DNA of 21,016 nt from DATBDN01 sp036269895. GTDB taxonomy: Bacteria; Actinomycetota; Thermoleophilia; Solirubrobacterales; Thermoleophilaceae. The stretch covers positions 1 to 21,016 of the forward strand of contig DATBDN010000037.1 in the NCBI GenBank assembly GCA_036269895.1, written 5' to 3'. The translations under genes and the position numbers were made by a program. The notes under the pieces are model-generated. The model had not been told where the DNA came from. It saw nothing but the letters and a program-made list of their open reading frames with translations, and searched no databases. Position 1 is the stretch's first letter, and each line of letters opens with the position of its first letter. Shown here in pieces: positions 1 to 10,133 of this stretch.

Positions 1-1
1 G

Positions 2-1132
2 GAGGCCGAGAAGGCCAAGACCGAGCTCAGCTCGGCCCAGGAGACCCAGATCAACCTGCCGTTCATCACCGCGGTCGACTCGGTGCCGAAGCACCTCAAC
101 GTGCGGCTCACCCGCTCGAAGCTCAACGAGCTGACGGCGGACCTGCTCGACCGCGTTGTCGGTCCGGTGAAGCAGGCGCTCGCGGATGGCGGCTCGGACG
201 TGGACCACGTTGTCCTCGTCGGCGGCATGACGCGTATGCCATCGGTCCAGGAGAAGGTCAAGGAGCTCACGGGCAAGGACCCGCATCGCGGCGTCAATCC
301 CGACGAGGTCGTCGCAGTCGGCGCCGCCATCCAGGCGGGCGTGCTGGCCGGTGACGTCAAGGACGTGCTCCTGCTGGACGTCACCCCGCTCACCCTCGGC
401 ATCGAGACCAAGGGCGGCGTCATGACCAAGCTCATCGAGCGCAACACCACGATCCCGACGCGGAAGTCGGAGATCTTCTCGACGGCCGAGGACAACCAGC
501 CGTCGGTCGAGATCCACGTCCTGCAGGGTGAGCGCGAGATGGCGGGCTACAACAAGTCGCTCGGCAAGTTCCAGCTGACGGGCATCCCGCCGGCGCCGCG
601 CGGCATCCCGCAGGTCGAGGTCACCTTCGACATCGACGCGAACGGGATCCTGTCCGTGTCCGCCAAGGACCTCGGCACCGGCAAGGAGCAGAAGATCGAG
701 ATCAAGGCCGGCTCCGGCCTCTCGGACGAGGAGATCAAGAAGATGGTCTCGGACGCCGAGTCGCACGCCGAGGACGACCGCAAGGCTCGCGAGCTCGTCG
801 AGGCGCGCAACAACGCCGAGAACGCGGCCTATCAGGCCGAGAAGCAGTTGAAGGACATGGACGAGGGCACGCTCGACGACTCCGCGAAGTCGGAGATCGA
901 GACCGCCATCGCGGATGTCCGCTCGGTGCTCGAGTCCGAGGACGTCTACGAGATCCGCTCGAAGACCGACGCGCTCCAGCAGGCGTTCCACGCCGTCTCG
1001 GAGCAGATCTACCAGGCCGCTCAGGCCCAGGCTCAGGGACAGCAGCAGGCGCAGGACGGTGGCGACGGGGCCTCCTCGGAGTCCGAGGAGGAGGTCGTCG
1101 ACGCCGAGGTCGTGGACGGTGACACCAAGTGA
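2..1132 (+). CDS. dnaK: Chaperone DnaK (Hsp70), 3' part only
   Basis: This is the C-terminal 376 residues of the ATP-dependent chaperone Hsp70; the 5' end lies outside the window, and the first complete codon starts at base 2. Visible are the end of the nucleotide-binding domain (VGGMTRMP, then NPDEVVAVGAAIQAGVL), the conserved linker into the substrate-binding domain (DVTPLTLGIET), the beta-sandwich that holds unfolded peptides, and the helical lid. The tail is Gln/Ala-rich and ends in the acidic EEEVVDAEVVDGDTK, typical of actinobacterial and other DnaK C-termini. DnaK works in the cytoplasm with GrpE (nucleotide exchange) and DnaJ (ATPase stimulation), both encoded directly downstream. Its stop overlaps the grpE start (GTGA), so the genes are probably co-transcribed and translationally coupled. 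The promoter is outside the window. The identification is secure. Confidence 0.98.
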   Translation, partial: EAEKAKTELSSAQETQINLPFITAVDSVPKHLNVRLTRSKLNELTADLLDRVVGPVKQALADGGSDVDHVVLVGGMTRMPSVQEKVKELTGKDPHRGVNPDEVVAVGAAIQAGVLAGDVKDVLLLDVTPLTLGIETKGGVMTKLIERNTTIPTRKSEIFSTAEDNQPSVEIHVLQGEREMAGYNKSLGKFQLTGIPPAPRGIPQVEVTFDIDANGILSVSAKDLGTGKEQKIEIKAGSGLSDEEIKKMVSDAESHAEDDRKARELVEARNNAENAAYQAEKQLKDMDEGTLDDSAKSEIETAIADVRSVLESEDVYEIRSKTDALQQAFHAVSEQIYQAAQAQAQGQQQAQDGGDGASSESEEEVVDAEVVDGDTK

Positions 1133-1704
1133 TCGAAGAGATCCGCGAGGAGGTCCCCGAGGAGCCCACGGCTCAGCCTGACCCGGCGGAGCCGGCGGGC
1201 GAGCAGGATCCATCGACCGAGAAGGAATACGACAAGGCGAAGGAGGAGGCAGCCGAGGAGGCTGCCTCCGACGACGCCGCCGGCTCAGATGACGCCGCGC
1301 GTTATCTGGAGCTGGCGCAGCGGACGCAAGCGGAGTTGGAGAACCTGCGCAAGCGCGCCGCTCGCGACATCGCGCAGGCCGGTCAGCGGGCGAAGGCCAA
1401 CCTCGTCCGCGAGCTCCTGCCTGTCGTCGACAACCTCGAGCGCGCGCTCGCGACTGCCAACCCGGAGGAGGATCACCTCGCCGAAGGCGTCCGGCTGGTG
1501 CACGTCGAACTGGTGAACACGTTGGAGCGCAACGGCATCAAAGCGTTCGACCCGGCAGGCGAGCCGTTCGACCCTAACGTCCACGAGGCGATCAGCATGC
1601 GCGAAGGCGACAACGGCTCAGGCCTGGTCCTTGACGTGGTCGAGAAGGGTTACAAGCTGGGCGACAACGTCATTCGTCCTGCGCGAGTCGTAGTGAGTAG
1701 CTGA
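1129..1704 (+). CDS. grpE: Nucleotide exchange factor GrpE
   Basis: GrpE releases ADP from DnaK and resets the Hsp70 cycle. The 191-residue product has an acidic, Glu-rich disordered N-terminus (about residues 1-55). A long coiled-coil helix follows (LELAQRTQAELENLRKRAAR, then the RELLPVVDNLERAL segment), and then the C-terminal beta-wing with the family pattern FDPNVHEAI and the ending KLGDNVIRPARVVVS. Length and order match the family. The start is GTG at 1129, which overlaps the dnaK stop by 4 nt; this explains the absence of a separate Shine-Dalgarno and points to coupling. dnaJ begins 2 nt after its stop. The long acidic N-terminus is common in actinobacterial GrpE. Confidence 0.97.
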   Translation: MIEEIREEVPEEPTAQPDPAEPAGEQDPSTEKEYDKAKEEAAEEAASDDAAGSDDAARYLELAQRTQAELENLRKRAARDIAQAGQRAKANLVRELLPVVDNLERALATANPEEDHLAEGVRLVHVELVNTLERNGIKAFDPAGEPFDPNVHEAISMREGDNGSGLVLDVVEKGYKLGDNVIRPARVVVSS

Positions 1705-1706
1705 CG

Positions 1707-2834
1707 ATGGCTGTCAAGGATCCTTACAAGGTCCTCGGCGTCGACAAGAAGGCCTCTCAGGACGACATCAAGAAGGCCTATCGCAAGCTCGCGCGCCAGT
1801 ACCACCCGGACAGGAACAACGGCGACAAGGCCGCCGAGGAGCGCTTCAAGGAAGTGCAGGGCGCGTACGACCTGATCGGCGACGCGGACAAGCGCAAGCA
1901 GTACGACCAGGGCGGCGGCGTCTTCGGCGGCTTCGGCGGCAACACGACCGGCGGTTTCGACCCGGGCTCGTTCCGCCAGAACTTCGGCGGCTTCGGCGAC
2001 ATCCTCTCCGACCTCTTCAGCGGCGGGGGCGGCGGGGGCGGCGGGACCGCCGGAACCCGGGGCGGACGGCCGCAGCCTCAGCGCGGCCGCGACCTCGAGA
2101 CCGAGGTCAGCTTGAGCTTCGAACAGGCGATCCAGGGCGGCCAGGTCCCGATCACGGTGCCGGTCAACTCCAGCTGCAAGACGTGTCACGGCACCGGCGC
2201 AAAGCCGGGCACGACGCCATCCGTCTGCCCGCGCTGCCAGGGTCGCGGCGTGGTATCCGAGGGCGGTGGCGCGCTCTTCTCGATCTCGCAGCCGTGCCCG
2301 CAGTGCGGCGGCACCGGGACCGAGATCAAGGATCCGTGCCCGACCTGCCACGGCAGCGGCCAGACGCGCGAGCTCAAGCGCTACCGCGTGAACATCCCGG
2401 CCGGCGTGCGCGACGGCAGCCGCGTGCGGCTTGCCGGCAAGGGCGAGCCGGGGCTGCGTGGGGGGACGCCCGGGGATCTGTACGTGATCACACGCGTGAC
2501 CGAGTCGCCCGTGTTCAAGCGCAAGGGCGACAACCTCGAGGTGGAGGTGCCGGTCACGATCGTCGAAGCGATCCGCGGGGCGGACATCGAGGTGCCCACG
2601 CTCAACGGCAGCAAGAAGATCCGCGTCGCGCCCGGCACCCAGCACGGGACGATCCAGCGCCTGCGCGGCGAAGGACCGCCGAAGCTGAACGGCCGCGGGC
2701 GCGGCGACATCCACTACCGCCTGGAGGTCGACGTGCCGCGTTCGCTATCGAAGGAGCAGCGCGAGGCGGTCGACGAACTGGCCACAGTGATGAACGGCAA
2801 CCCACGCGAGCGGCTCTTTGGCAGGACCAGCTGA
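1707..2834 (+). CDS. dnaJ: Chaperone DnaJ (Hsp40, class I with zinc fingers)
   Basis: DnaJ is a co-chaperone that delivers unfolded proteins to DnaK and stimulates its ATPase. The 375-residue protein shows all class I parts. The J-domain covers residues 1-70 with the HPD tripeptide at 33-35. A Gly/Phe-rich linker spans about 70-120, including a run of eight glycines near 110. The zinc-binding domain has four CxxCxGxG motifs starting at Cys157, Cys174, Cys197 and Cys211, all intact. Two C-terminal beta domains follow (GKGEPGLRGGTPGDLYV, then FGRTS at the end). The ATG lies 2 nt after the grpE stop, and the stop overlaps the hspR ATG (TGATG). An actinobacterium may carry a second dnaJ elsewhere; this is the operon copy. 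Confidence 0.98.
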   Translation: MAVKDPYKVLGVDKKASQDDIKKAYRKLARQYHPDRNNGDKAAEERFKEVQGAYDLIGDADKRKQYDQGGGVFGGFGGNTTGGFDPGSFRQNFGGFGDILSDLFSGGGGGGGGTAGTRGGRPQPQRGRDLETEVSLSFEQAIQGGQVPITVPVNSSCKTCHGTGAKPGTTPSVCPRCQGRGVVSEGGGALFSISQPCPQCGGTGTEIKDPCPTCHGSGQTRELKRYRVNIPAGVRDGSRVRLAGKGEPGLRGGTPGDLYVITRVTESPVFKRKGDNLEVEVPVTIVEAIRGADIEVPTLNGSKKIRVAPGTQHGTIQRLRGEGPPKLNGRGRGDIHYRLEVDVPRSLSKEQREAVDELATVMNGNPRERLFGRTS

Positions 2835-3259
2835 TGGCCACCAGTCGCAGGAGCGCAGGGCCGCCGGAGCGCGACAAGGGCGTTTACATGATCTCAGTCG
2901 CGGCCGAGCTTGCGGGCATGCATCCGCAGACTCTGCGGATCTACGAGGCACGCGGGCTGATCACGCCGAAGCGCTCGGCCGGCAAGACGCGCCTCTACTC
3001 ACAGGAGGACGTGGATCGGCTCCGCCGGATCCAGGAGCTGACCTCAGAGATGGGGATGAACCTGGCGGGGGTGGAGAAGGTCTTCGAGCTGGAGGAGGAG
3101 CTGGAGAAGATGCGCGCTCGAATGGCGCGCCTTCAGGCAAAGACCGACGAGCTGGAGCAAGAAATGGCCGACGAGCTCGAACGAGTGAAGAAATCCTTCC
3201 GAGCCGAAATCGTCCGCTACGAGCCACCAGGATCAGCCCTCCGCCACCGAACCCGCTGA
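2834..3259 (+). CDS. hspR: MerR-family heat-shock repressor HspR
   Basis: This 141-residue protein is a MerR-type winged-helix regulator. Residues 17-85 form the DNA-binding domain, with YMISVAAELAGMHPQTLRIY (HTH), EARGLITPKR (wing) and LYSQEDVDRLRRIQEL. A Glu/Lys/Arg-rich coiled coil (about 85-125) for dimerisation follows. The sequence GMHPQTLRIYEARGL is typical of HspR, which in actinobacteria represses the dnaK operon and clpB from HAIR operators and uses DnaK as co-repressor. The position as fourth gene of dnaK-grpE-dnaJ-hspR supports that role. The ATG at 2834 overlaps the dnaJ stop (TGATG) and is chosen over upstream in-frame codons, which would lie inside dnaJ. No clear HAIR site (CTTGAGT-N7-ACTCAAG) is visible in front of clpB; the dnaK promoter is outside the window. 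Confidence 0.93.
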   Translation: MATSRRSAGPPERDKGVYMISVAAELAGMHPQTLRIYEARGLITPKRSAGKTRLYSQEDVDRLRRIQELTSEMGMNLAGVEKVFELEEELEKMRARMARLQAKTDELEQEMADELERVKKSFRAEIVRYEPPGSALRHRTR

Positions 3260-3339
3260 AGCAACGACAAACGGACAAACGGGGTCAGACCCTACCCAGT
3301 AAGTGACTCATAAGATCTGCTACCATCTGACTTAGATCT
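3260..3339 (+). promoter_or_regulatory. hspR-clpB intergenic region with possible clpB promoter
   Basis: This 80-nt gap holds the palindrome described separately (3277-3293) and an AT-richer stretch just before clpB. TACCAT at 3321-3326 resembles a -10 box and would start transcription a few bases before the ATG; no good -35 is seen. The hexamer AGATCT occurs twice (3313-3318 and 3334-3339), inside an imperfect inverted repeat CATAAGATC/GATCTATG. ACTCATAAG at 3306-3314 resembles half of a HAIR operator with extra bases, but no partner half lies at the right distance. The promoter assignment is weak. Confidence 0.3.
3277..3293. repeat. Short palindrome AAACGGGGTCAGACCCT (REP-like)
   Basis: The core is a perfect inverted repeat GGGTC-A-GACCC (3282-3292) preceded by AAACG. 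A second element with the same layout (AAACGGGAC-T-GTCCC) lies at 17842-17856, also in an intergenic gap. The shared flank and the shared GGGNC-N-GNCCC design suggest members of one dispersed family of short palindromes. The 3' flank here (TACC) is less symmetrical than in the other copy. Confidence 0.5.
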
Positions 3340-5871
<2,532 letters not shown>

Positions 5872-5920
5872 GACCGAAGATGATCAGCGTCCAGATCGGC
5901 TGATCCGTACATTCGAGGCC

Positions 5921-7108
5921 GTGACGACGGCCGAAGCGGGTACGCGCCTGTTCACCGAGGCTGAGCTGCGCCAGCGCGTCGAGCGCTGGGCGTCGATCGA
6001 GCACGGTTCGGCAAGCGCCGGGGAGCACGCCGTGGCGGCGATGATCGCCGACGAGCTGCGCGGGCTGGGGCTCGACGTGCGGGTCGAGGAGGAACAGGTC
6101 CACGGCGGCTACTGGTGGCCGATCGGGATCCCTACCGCTCTCGCCGCCGTGGCCGGGCTGATCGGCGGGGCCGTCGCCGCGCTCGCCGGCTTGTTCGGCG
6201 CCGCCGCCGTGGCCGACGACATCAACTGCGAGCGCTTCTGGTTCCGCAAGCGCTTCCTGGCCAAGCGCACGACCCACAACGTCATCGCCGATACCGGTCC
6301 GCGCGATGCGAAGCGGACGCTCGTCTTCCTCGCGCACCACGATGCCCCGCACGCCGGGATCGTCTTCCACCCGGAGCTCCCGCGCGCCTGGGCGCGCAAA
6401 TACCCGCAGGTGCTCGAACGCGCCAAGACCACGCCACCGACGATGTGGGGAGCGTTCTTCGGCCCGCTCGGAGTGGGGCTCGGCTCCCTTTTCGGCTTCC
6501 GCAAGCTGCGCCTCCTCAGCGCGCTGCTGTCGGCTGGCTACGCGGCGGCCATGGTCGACATCGGACTCCGTCGCGTTGTCGAAGGCGCCAACGACAACCT
6601 CAGCGGCGTCGCTGCGAGCATGTCGCTGGCACATGCGCTCGCGACCGCTCCGCCGCGCAACACCCGCGTGCTGCTCGTCTTCCCCGGGACCGAAGAGGGC
6701 TTCCAGGAGGGCATGCGCCGATGGTTCGTGCGGCACCGCAGCGAGCTACCGCGCGAGTCGACGCTGTTCGTGAACCACGAAACGGTCGGCTCGCCGTACC
6801 TGGCGCTGCTCGAGGGCGAGGGCATGCTCGGCATCACCGACTACCCCGAAGACTTCAAGAGCTTCATCCAGCAGACGGCCGACGACCTCGGCATCTTCCT
6901 CTGGCGCGAGCTCCGCACCCGCAACGCGTCCGACTCGCTGATCCCGCTGCGTGCGGGCTACAAGTGCGCCCTGTTCGCATCATGCGACGAGCTGAAGGCG
7001 CCGACCAACTACCACTGGTACACGGACACACCCGACAACGTGAACTACGGCACGGTCGCGGACATGGCGAGGCTTTCACTCGAGCTGACGCGCCGGCTCG
7101 ACTCGTAG
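5921..7108 (+). CDS. Membrane-inserted M28-family zinc metallopeptidase
   Basis: This 395-residue protein carries the M28 aminopeptidase signature. Probable metal ligands in order are His139/His140 and Asp141 (FLAHHDAPHAG), Asp225 (GANDNLSG), Glu258/Glu259 (GTEEG), Glu287 (NHETVG, where Asp is more usual) and His365 (NYHWYTDTPDN). Two long hydrophobic segments (about 65-97 and 174-217) interrupt the soluble fold, the second inside the catalytic domain between the first ligand pair and Asp225, so the enzyme is probably membrane-associated. The substrate is unknown. The start is taken as GTG 5921, the first in-frame start beyond clpB; the Shine-Dalgarno is poor, so a nearby alternative is possible. 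It follows clpB by 49 nt on the same strand and could be read from its transcript. Its last 64 nt overlap the convergent methyltransferase gene. Confidence 0.82.
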   Translation: MTTAEAGTRLFTEAELRQRVERWASIEHGSASAGEHAVAAMIADELRGLGLDVRVEEEQVHGGYWWPIGIPTALAAVAGLIGGAVAALAGLFGAAAVADDINCERFWFRKRFLAKRTTHNVIADTGPRDAKRTLVFLAHHDAPHAGIVFHPELPRAWARKYPQVLERAKTTPPTMWGAFFGPLGVGLGSLFGFRKLRLLSALLSAGYAAAMVDIGLRRVVEGANDNLSGVAASMSLAHALATAPPRNTRVLLVFPGTEEGFQEGMRRWFVRHRSELPRESTLFVNHETVGSPYLALLEGEGMLGITDYPEDFKSFIQQTADDLGIFLWRELRTRNASDSLIPLRAGYKCALFASCDELKAPTNYHWYTDTPDNVNYGTVADMARLSLELTRRLDS

Positions 7109-8310
7109 CCGGGCTTCGCCAGCAACAGCTGCACGTCGCCGATGCGCCGCTCGGCGAAGCCGGCCTCACAGTAAGCGAGGTAGAGCCGCCACAGCCGCTG
7201 AAAGCGCTCGTCGTAGCCGAGCCGCGCCAGCCGCTCCGCATGTGCGTCGAAGTTCGCGCGCCACTGGCGCAACGTCCGCACGTAAGAGGGCGTCAGGTCG
7301 TGTAGCAACAGCGGCCGCATGTCGGTCTCGCTCGTGACGCAGCGCCGGATGACCTCGAGCGACGGCAGGCAGCCGTTAGGGAAGATGTACGTGCGGATGA
7401 ACGAGCGCGCGGTCTTCTCGACTTCGTATGCGCGGTCGTCGATCGTGATCGCCTGCAGCAGCATCGCGCCGTTATGGGTGAGCAGCTCCGAGCAGCGCTG
7501 GAAGAACACGCCGAAGTTGCGCCAGCCGACAGCCTCGATCATCTCGATGGAAACGAGCTTGTCGTAGCGACCACATAAGTCGCGGTAGTCCTGCAGCAGC
7601 ACGCGCACGCGGTCCGCCAGTCCTGCCTCGCGGACGCGAGCGAGCGCGTACTCATGCTGCTCGCGCGAGATGGTGGTCGTGGTGACGCGGCAGCCGCGTG
7701 TGCGCGCCGCGTGGATCGCCAACCCGCCCCAGCCGGTGCCGATCTCCAACAGGTGGTCATCCGGCTGCAGGTCGAGCCGATCGCAGGCCAGGTCGAGCTT
7801 CGCGAGCGCCGCCTGCTCGAGCGTCATGTCCTCGTCGGCGAACAACGTGCACGAGTAGCTCATCGTCGGGCCGAGCATCAGCTCGAACATGTCGTTGCCG
7901 AGGTCGTAGTGCGCGGCGATCTGCTCGCGGCTCGCGCGCCGGCCGTTCGCGCGGCTGGTCCCCTGAAGCAGCCGGATCGGTGCGAGCACAGGGCGGAGCC
8001 GCTGCCGGAACGCGTCCATCGCACGGGCGTTGCGGGCGGCCACGCGGATGAGCCCCGCAAGATCGGGCGAGTCCCAGTGCCCGGACGCGTACGCCTCGGC
8101 AAGCCCGCGGCTGCCACGCAGCAGATGCGGCCACGCCGCCGGCGAACGGACATGCATGACACCGCTCGGCTCGCCTGATCCGAACGTCCGCTCATCTTCT
8201 GCTTCGGCGACGGTCACCGACCCCGCGCGAATCCGGCCCAATGCAGCGAAAACAAGCTCTCGAGCCGCCCGCTCCGCAGCCCGAAATCGAGGCCGCTTAC
8301 TGCGTGGCAT
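7045..8310 (-). CDS. Cyclopropane-fatty-acyl-phospholipid synthase family methyltransferase
   Basis: Enzymes of this family transfer a methyl(ene) group from S-adenosylmethionine to double bonds of membrane lipid acyl chains. The 421-residue product has an N-terminal lipid-interacting region (1-130), the family segment HYDLGNDMFELMLGPTMSYS (134-153), the SAM-binding loop EIGTGWGGL (189-197), SIEMIEAVG (254-262), and FIRTYIFPNGCLPS (304-317). The ATG at 8310 overlaps the stop of the DUF1365 remnant (TGATG), which fixes the start. Members are often encoded after an FAD-dependent oxidoreductase and a DUF1365 gene; here only the DUF1365 tail remains. The C-terminal tail (about 400-421) is encoded opposite the M28 peptidase gene and looks like a non-conserved extension. 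The exact product (cyclopropane or methyl-branched fatty acid) cannot be decided. Confidence 0.9.
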   Translation of the reverse strand: MPRSKRPRFRAAERAARELVFAALGRIRAGSVTVAEAEDERTFGSGEPSGVMHVRSPAAWPHLLRGSRGLAEAYASGHWDSPDLAGLIRVAARNARAMDAFRQRLRPVLAPIRLLQGTSRANGRRASREQIAAHYDLGNDMFELMLGPTMSYSCTLFADEDMTLEQAALAKLDLACDRLDLQPDDHLLEIGTGWGGLAIHAARTRGCRVTTTTISREQHEYALARVREAGLADRVRVLLQDYRDLCGRYDKLVSIEMIEAVGWRNFGVFFQRCSELLTHNGAMLLQAITIDDRAYEVEKTARSFIRTYIFPNGCLPSLEVIRRCVTSETDMRPLLLHDLTPSYVRTLRQWRANFDAHAERLARLGYDERFQRLWRLYLAYCEAGFAERRIGDVQLLLAKPGYESSRRVSSSESLAMSATVP

Positions 8311-8621
8311 CAGTCGGGCGCCCTTGCGGGATGCCGCCGCGTCCGGACTCCGCTCACTCGGATCGCCGCTGCTTGCGCATCGATCAACCCCAGGATCCGC
8401 AGCGTCGCGCACGGGTAGCGCATCGTTGCCGCCGTCCGCGACCGTGGTGTCAGCTCCCGGCGCCTCAATGCGAGCGTCGCGTCGAACGCTCGCTCGCCTC
8501 GCTCACGGTTCTCGATGTGCACCGACAAGGTGGTTCCCGGCTCGGCCGCGCGCCAGTCGTAGCGCTGGTCGCGTCGCCCAGCACCTTCAGCGCGGGACAA
8601 CGATGAAACGGCGGATCGGGA
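8310..8621 (-). pseudogene. DUF1365 protein, C-terminal remnant
   Basis: Read on the minus strand, this stretch encodes QRYDWRAAEPGTTLSVHIEN, then FDATLALRRRELT and RYPCATLRILGLIDAQA. This matches the C-terminal third of DUF1365 proteins, which are normally about 250 residues and sit directly before CFA-synthase-type methyltransferases. The N-terminal two thirds are missing: upstream in the same frame there is a stop at 8622-8624, which is also the stop of the amidohydrolase gene. The only start in the fragment is a TTG at 8600 giving 96 residues. The overlap of its stop with the methyltransferase start is the usual coupling of an intact DUF1365 gene, so the remnant is probably what is left after a deletion or rearrangement. 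A short functional protein cannot be excluded, nor can an assembly error. Confidence 0.6.
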
Positions 8622-9746
8622 TCAGTCGAGCGTCGGTGCGCCCACGTCGGGCGTGGCCGCGAGGCATAGTGCCGACAGCACCAGGTGGATCCCGCGTGAG
8701 CCTGGCGCCAGCGGACCCGGCTCGACCACCTGATCGTGGAGGTCGAGCAGGCGCACGATCGATCTCGCCAGCGGGGCCTGCCGGTCGTCGTGCGGCAGCC
8801 GGCACGCCAGTCGCGCAAGCGCAAGCGTCTCGCTGCCGTCTCCGCCGCTGAAGATCCGCCCGATCGCTGTTGTCAGGAACGTCTGGACCCTCTGTAACAG
8901 GAGATCCTCGGGACGCTCGCGCCGGTCGAGCGCCGGACCGAGGTCAAGTGGCTCCTCGCCGGTAACGAGCCGTTCCACCTGCCGGCCCATCATCCCGCGG
9001 ATCTGCTCTTCGGCCAGGCCGATCTGCAGGGCGCAGCGGATCATGAACAGCGTGTGCTGGGTCGGCGTCCCGTAGGGAGCGTCGCTCGCGAACAGGATCT
9101 GCCCCGGCGGCACCAGGCCGCAGAGCGCGATCACATCAGGAGCCGACCACCACGAGGTGTCGAAGTAGAGGTTGGGCAGCTCGCGCGCCTCGCGCCAGAT
9201 CCAGCTGAGGTCTGAAATGCCGCAGTGGGCGAGGATCACGCGCGCGCCAGGCAGCGCTCGCGCCAGCTCGACCGTGTGGATGCCCAACGCCGGGATCCCG
9301 CGGCCGGCGTGGATCAGCACGGGCACGCCGCGCTCATGCGCGACCTCGAACACCTTCCGCACCTCGGGCTCGTCCAACGCGAAGCCCTCGGCGCGCGGGT
9401 GCAGCTTGATGCCGCGCGCGCCCTCGTCGAGCGAGCGCTCGGCCTCGGCGACCGCATCCTCGTGGCGCGGGTCGACGCGGCAGAACGCGACGAGCCGCCC
9501 ATCCGAAGCCGCCGCGTCCTCGATGAGCTGGTGGTTCGCCTGGCGGTACCCGTCCGGCTCGTGGAACGGGAAGATCACCCCACGCGCGCCGGCCAGCGCG
9601 AGCGCCTCCAGGATCTGCTGAGCGTCCGCCTTGAAGCCATCCGGATCGTTGTGGCCGACGTGCATGTGGGCGTCGAAGATCTCGACGCCGGGGATCAAGC
9701 CGACCGCGTGGTCGAACCAGGGCTTCAGCTCGACGTCGTCCCGCAC
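8622..9746 (-). CDS. Amidohydrolase-2 family metal-dependent hydrolase
   Basis: The 374-residue protein has the TIM-barrel amidohydrolase pattern. Metal-binding H27-M-H29 lies in IFDAHMHVGH, followed by GIKLHP (Lys114, His116), LIHAG (His146), LAHCG (His174) and FASDAPYG (Asp222). Such enzymes hydrolyse or decarboxylate small substrates in the cytoplasm; the substrate is not predictable here. The barrel seems to end near residue 266 (MMGRQVERLVTG), leaving a further 108 residues, rich in Leu and Arg, that the core family does not need. The start is GTG 9746, giving a normal lead-in before the first strand. The gene is divergent from the GYD/purine genes, with a 102-nt gap. It is followed at once by the DUF1365 remnant, so it may now be the first gene in front of the methyltransferase. 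Confidence 0.82.
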   Translation of the reverse strand: MRDDVELKPWFDHAVGLIPGVEIFDAHMHVGHNDPDGFKADAQQILEALALAGARGVIFPFHEPDGYRQANHQLIEDAAASDGRLVAFCRVDPRHEDAVAEAERSLDEGARGIKLHPRAEGFALDEPEVRKVFEVAHERGVPVLIHAGRGIPALGIHTVELARALPGARVILAHCGISDLSWIWREARELPNLYFDTSWWSAPDVIALCGLVPPGQILFASDAPYGTPTQHTLFMIRCALQIGLAEEQIRGMMGRQVERLVTGEEPLDLGPALDRRERPEDLLLQRVQTFLTTAIGRIFSGGDGSETLALARLACRLPHDDRQAPLARSIVRLLDLHDQVVEPGPLAPGSRGIHLVLSALCLAATPDVGAPTLD

Positions 9747-9848
9747 GGTCGGCAGCCTACGATGCTCTCCGCTTCGCGGCGTGCTTGCATCCGCGGCGCA
9801 AAGTTGAGAGAAACCGCGTCAACCGCCGACTTCGTCCGGGAGGACTGA
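9747..9848. promoter_or_regulatory. Divergent intergenic region, amidohydrolase / GYD-purine genes
   Basis: This 102-nt gap must hold the start signals for both directions. TTGAGA (9804-9809, plus) and TTGACG (9822-9817, minus) resemble -35 boxes, but no convincing -10 box lies at the right distance from either. GGGAGG at 9838-9843 is a strong Shine-Dalgarno for the GYD gene, 5 nt before its ATG. No PurR-type palindrome was recognised. Confidence 0.4.
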
Positions 9849-10130
9849 ATGCCGACCTACATCCTGCTCACCACGCTGACCTCCGAGGGCGTTCAGACGA
9901 TCAAGAACAACCCCGCACGGATTCGCGAGGTCAACCGCGAGGTTGAGCAGCTCGGCGCCAAGGTCACGGCGCAGTGGGCCACGCTCGGGCGTTATGACTT
10001 CATCAACGTGGTCGAGGCTCCCGACGAGGAGACGATCGTGCGCGTCTCGATGGAGCTCGGCAGCCGCGGCACGGGGCGCTACGAGACCCTCACCGCGATC
10101 CCGGTCGACGAGTTCATCTCCTCGCTCTAG
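9849..10130 (+). CDS. GYD-domain protein
   Basis: This small protein (93 residues) matches the GYD family: MPTYILLTTLT at the start, then the signature GRYD (47-50) in ATLGRYDFINVVEAPDEET, and a final strand ending DEFISSL. The family has a ferredoxin-like alpha/beta fold; its biochemical function is unknown. The start is well supported by GGGAGG 5 nt upstream of the ATG. The stop is only 3 nt before purD, which has no Shine-Dalgarno of its own, so purD translation probably depends on this gene. That linkage suggests a role connected to purine synthesis or its control, but nothing in the sequence proves it. Confidence 0.85.
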   Translation: MPTYILLTTLTSEGVQTIKNNPARIREVNREVEQLGAKVTAQWATLGRYDFINVVEAPDEETIVRVSMELGSRGTGRYETLTAIPVDEFISSL

Positions 10131-10133
10131 CCG

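Noticed and set aside
2183..2833. Upstream extension of the hspR frame through dnaJ
   Set aside because: The extended part is an Arg-rich out-of-frame reading of dnaJ; the real start is the ATG overlapping the dnaJ stop at 2834.
3294..3339. HAIR operator (HspR site) upstream of clpB
   Set aside because: Only one degenerate half-site is present, with no inverted partner at a 7-nt distance.
8465..8620. Out-of-frame FHRCPALKVLG taken as part of DUF1365
   Set aside because: The distance to the following QRYDW does not fit the usual spacing, and the frame further upstream looks like antisense-type noise; kept only as a possibility in the finding.
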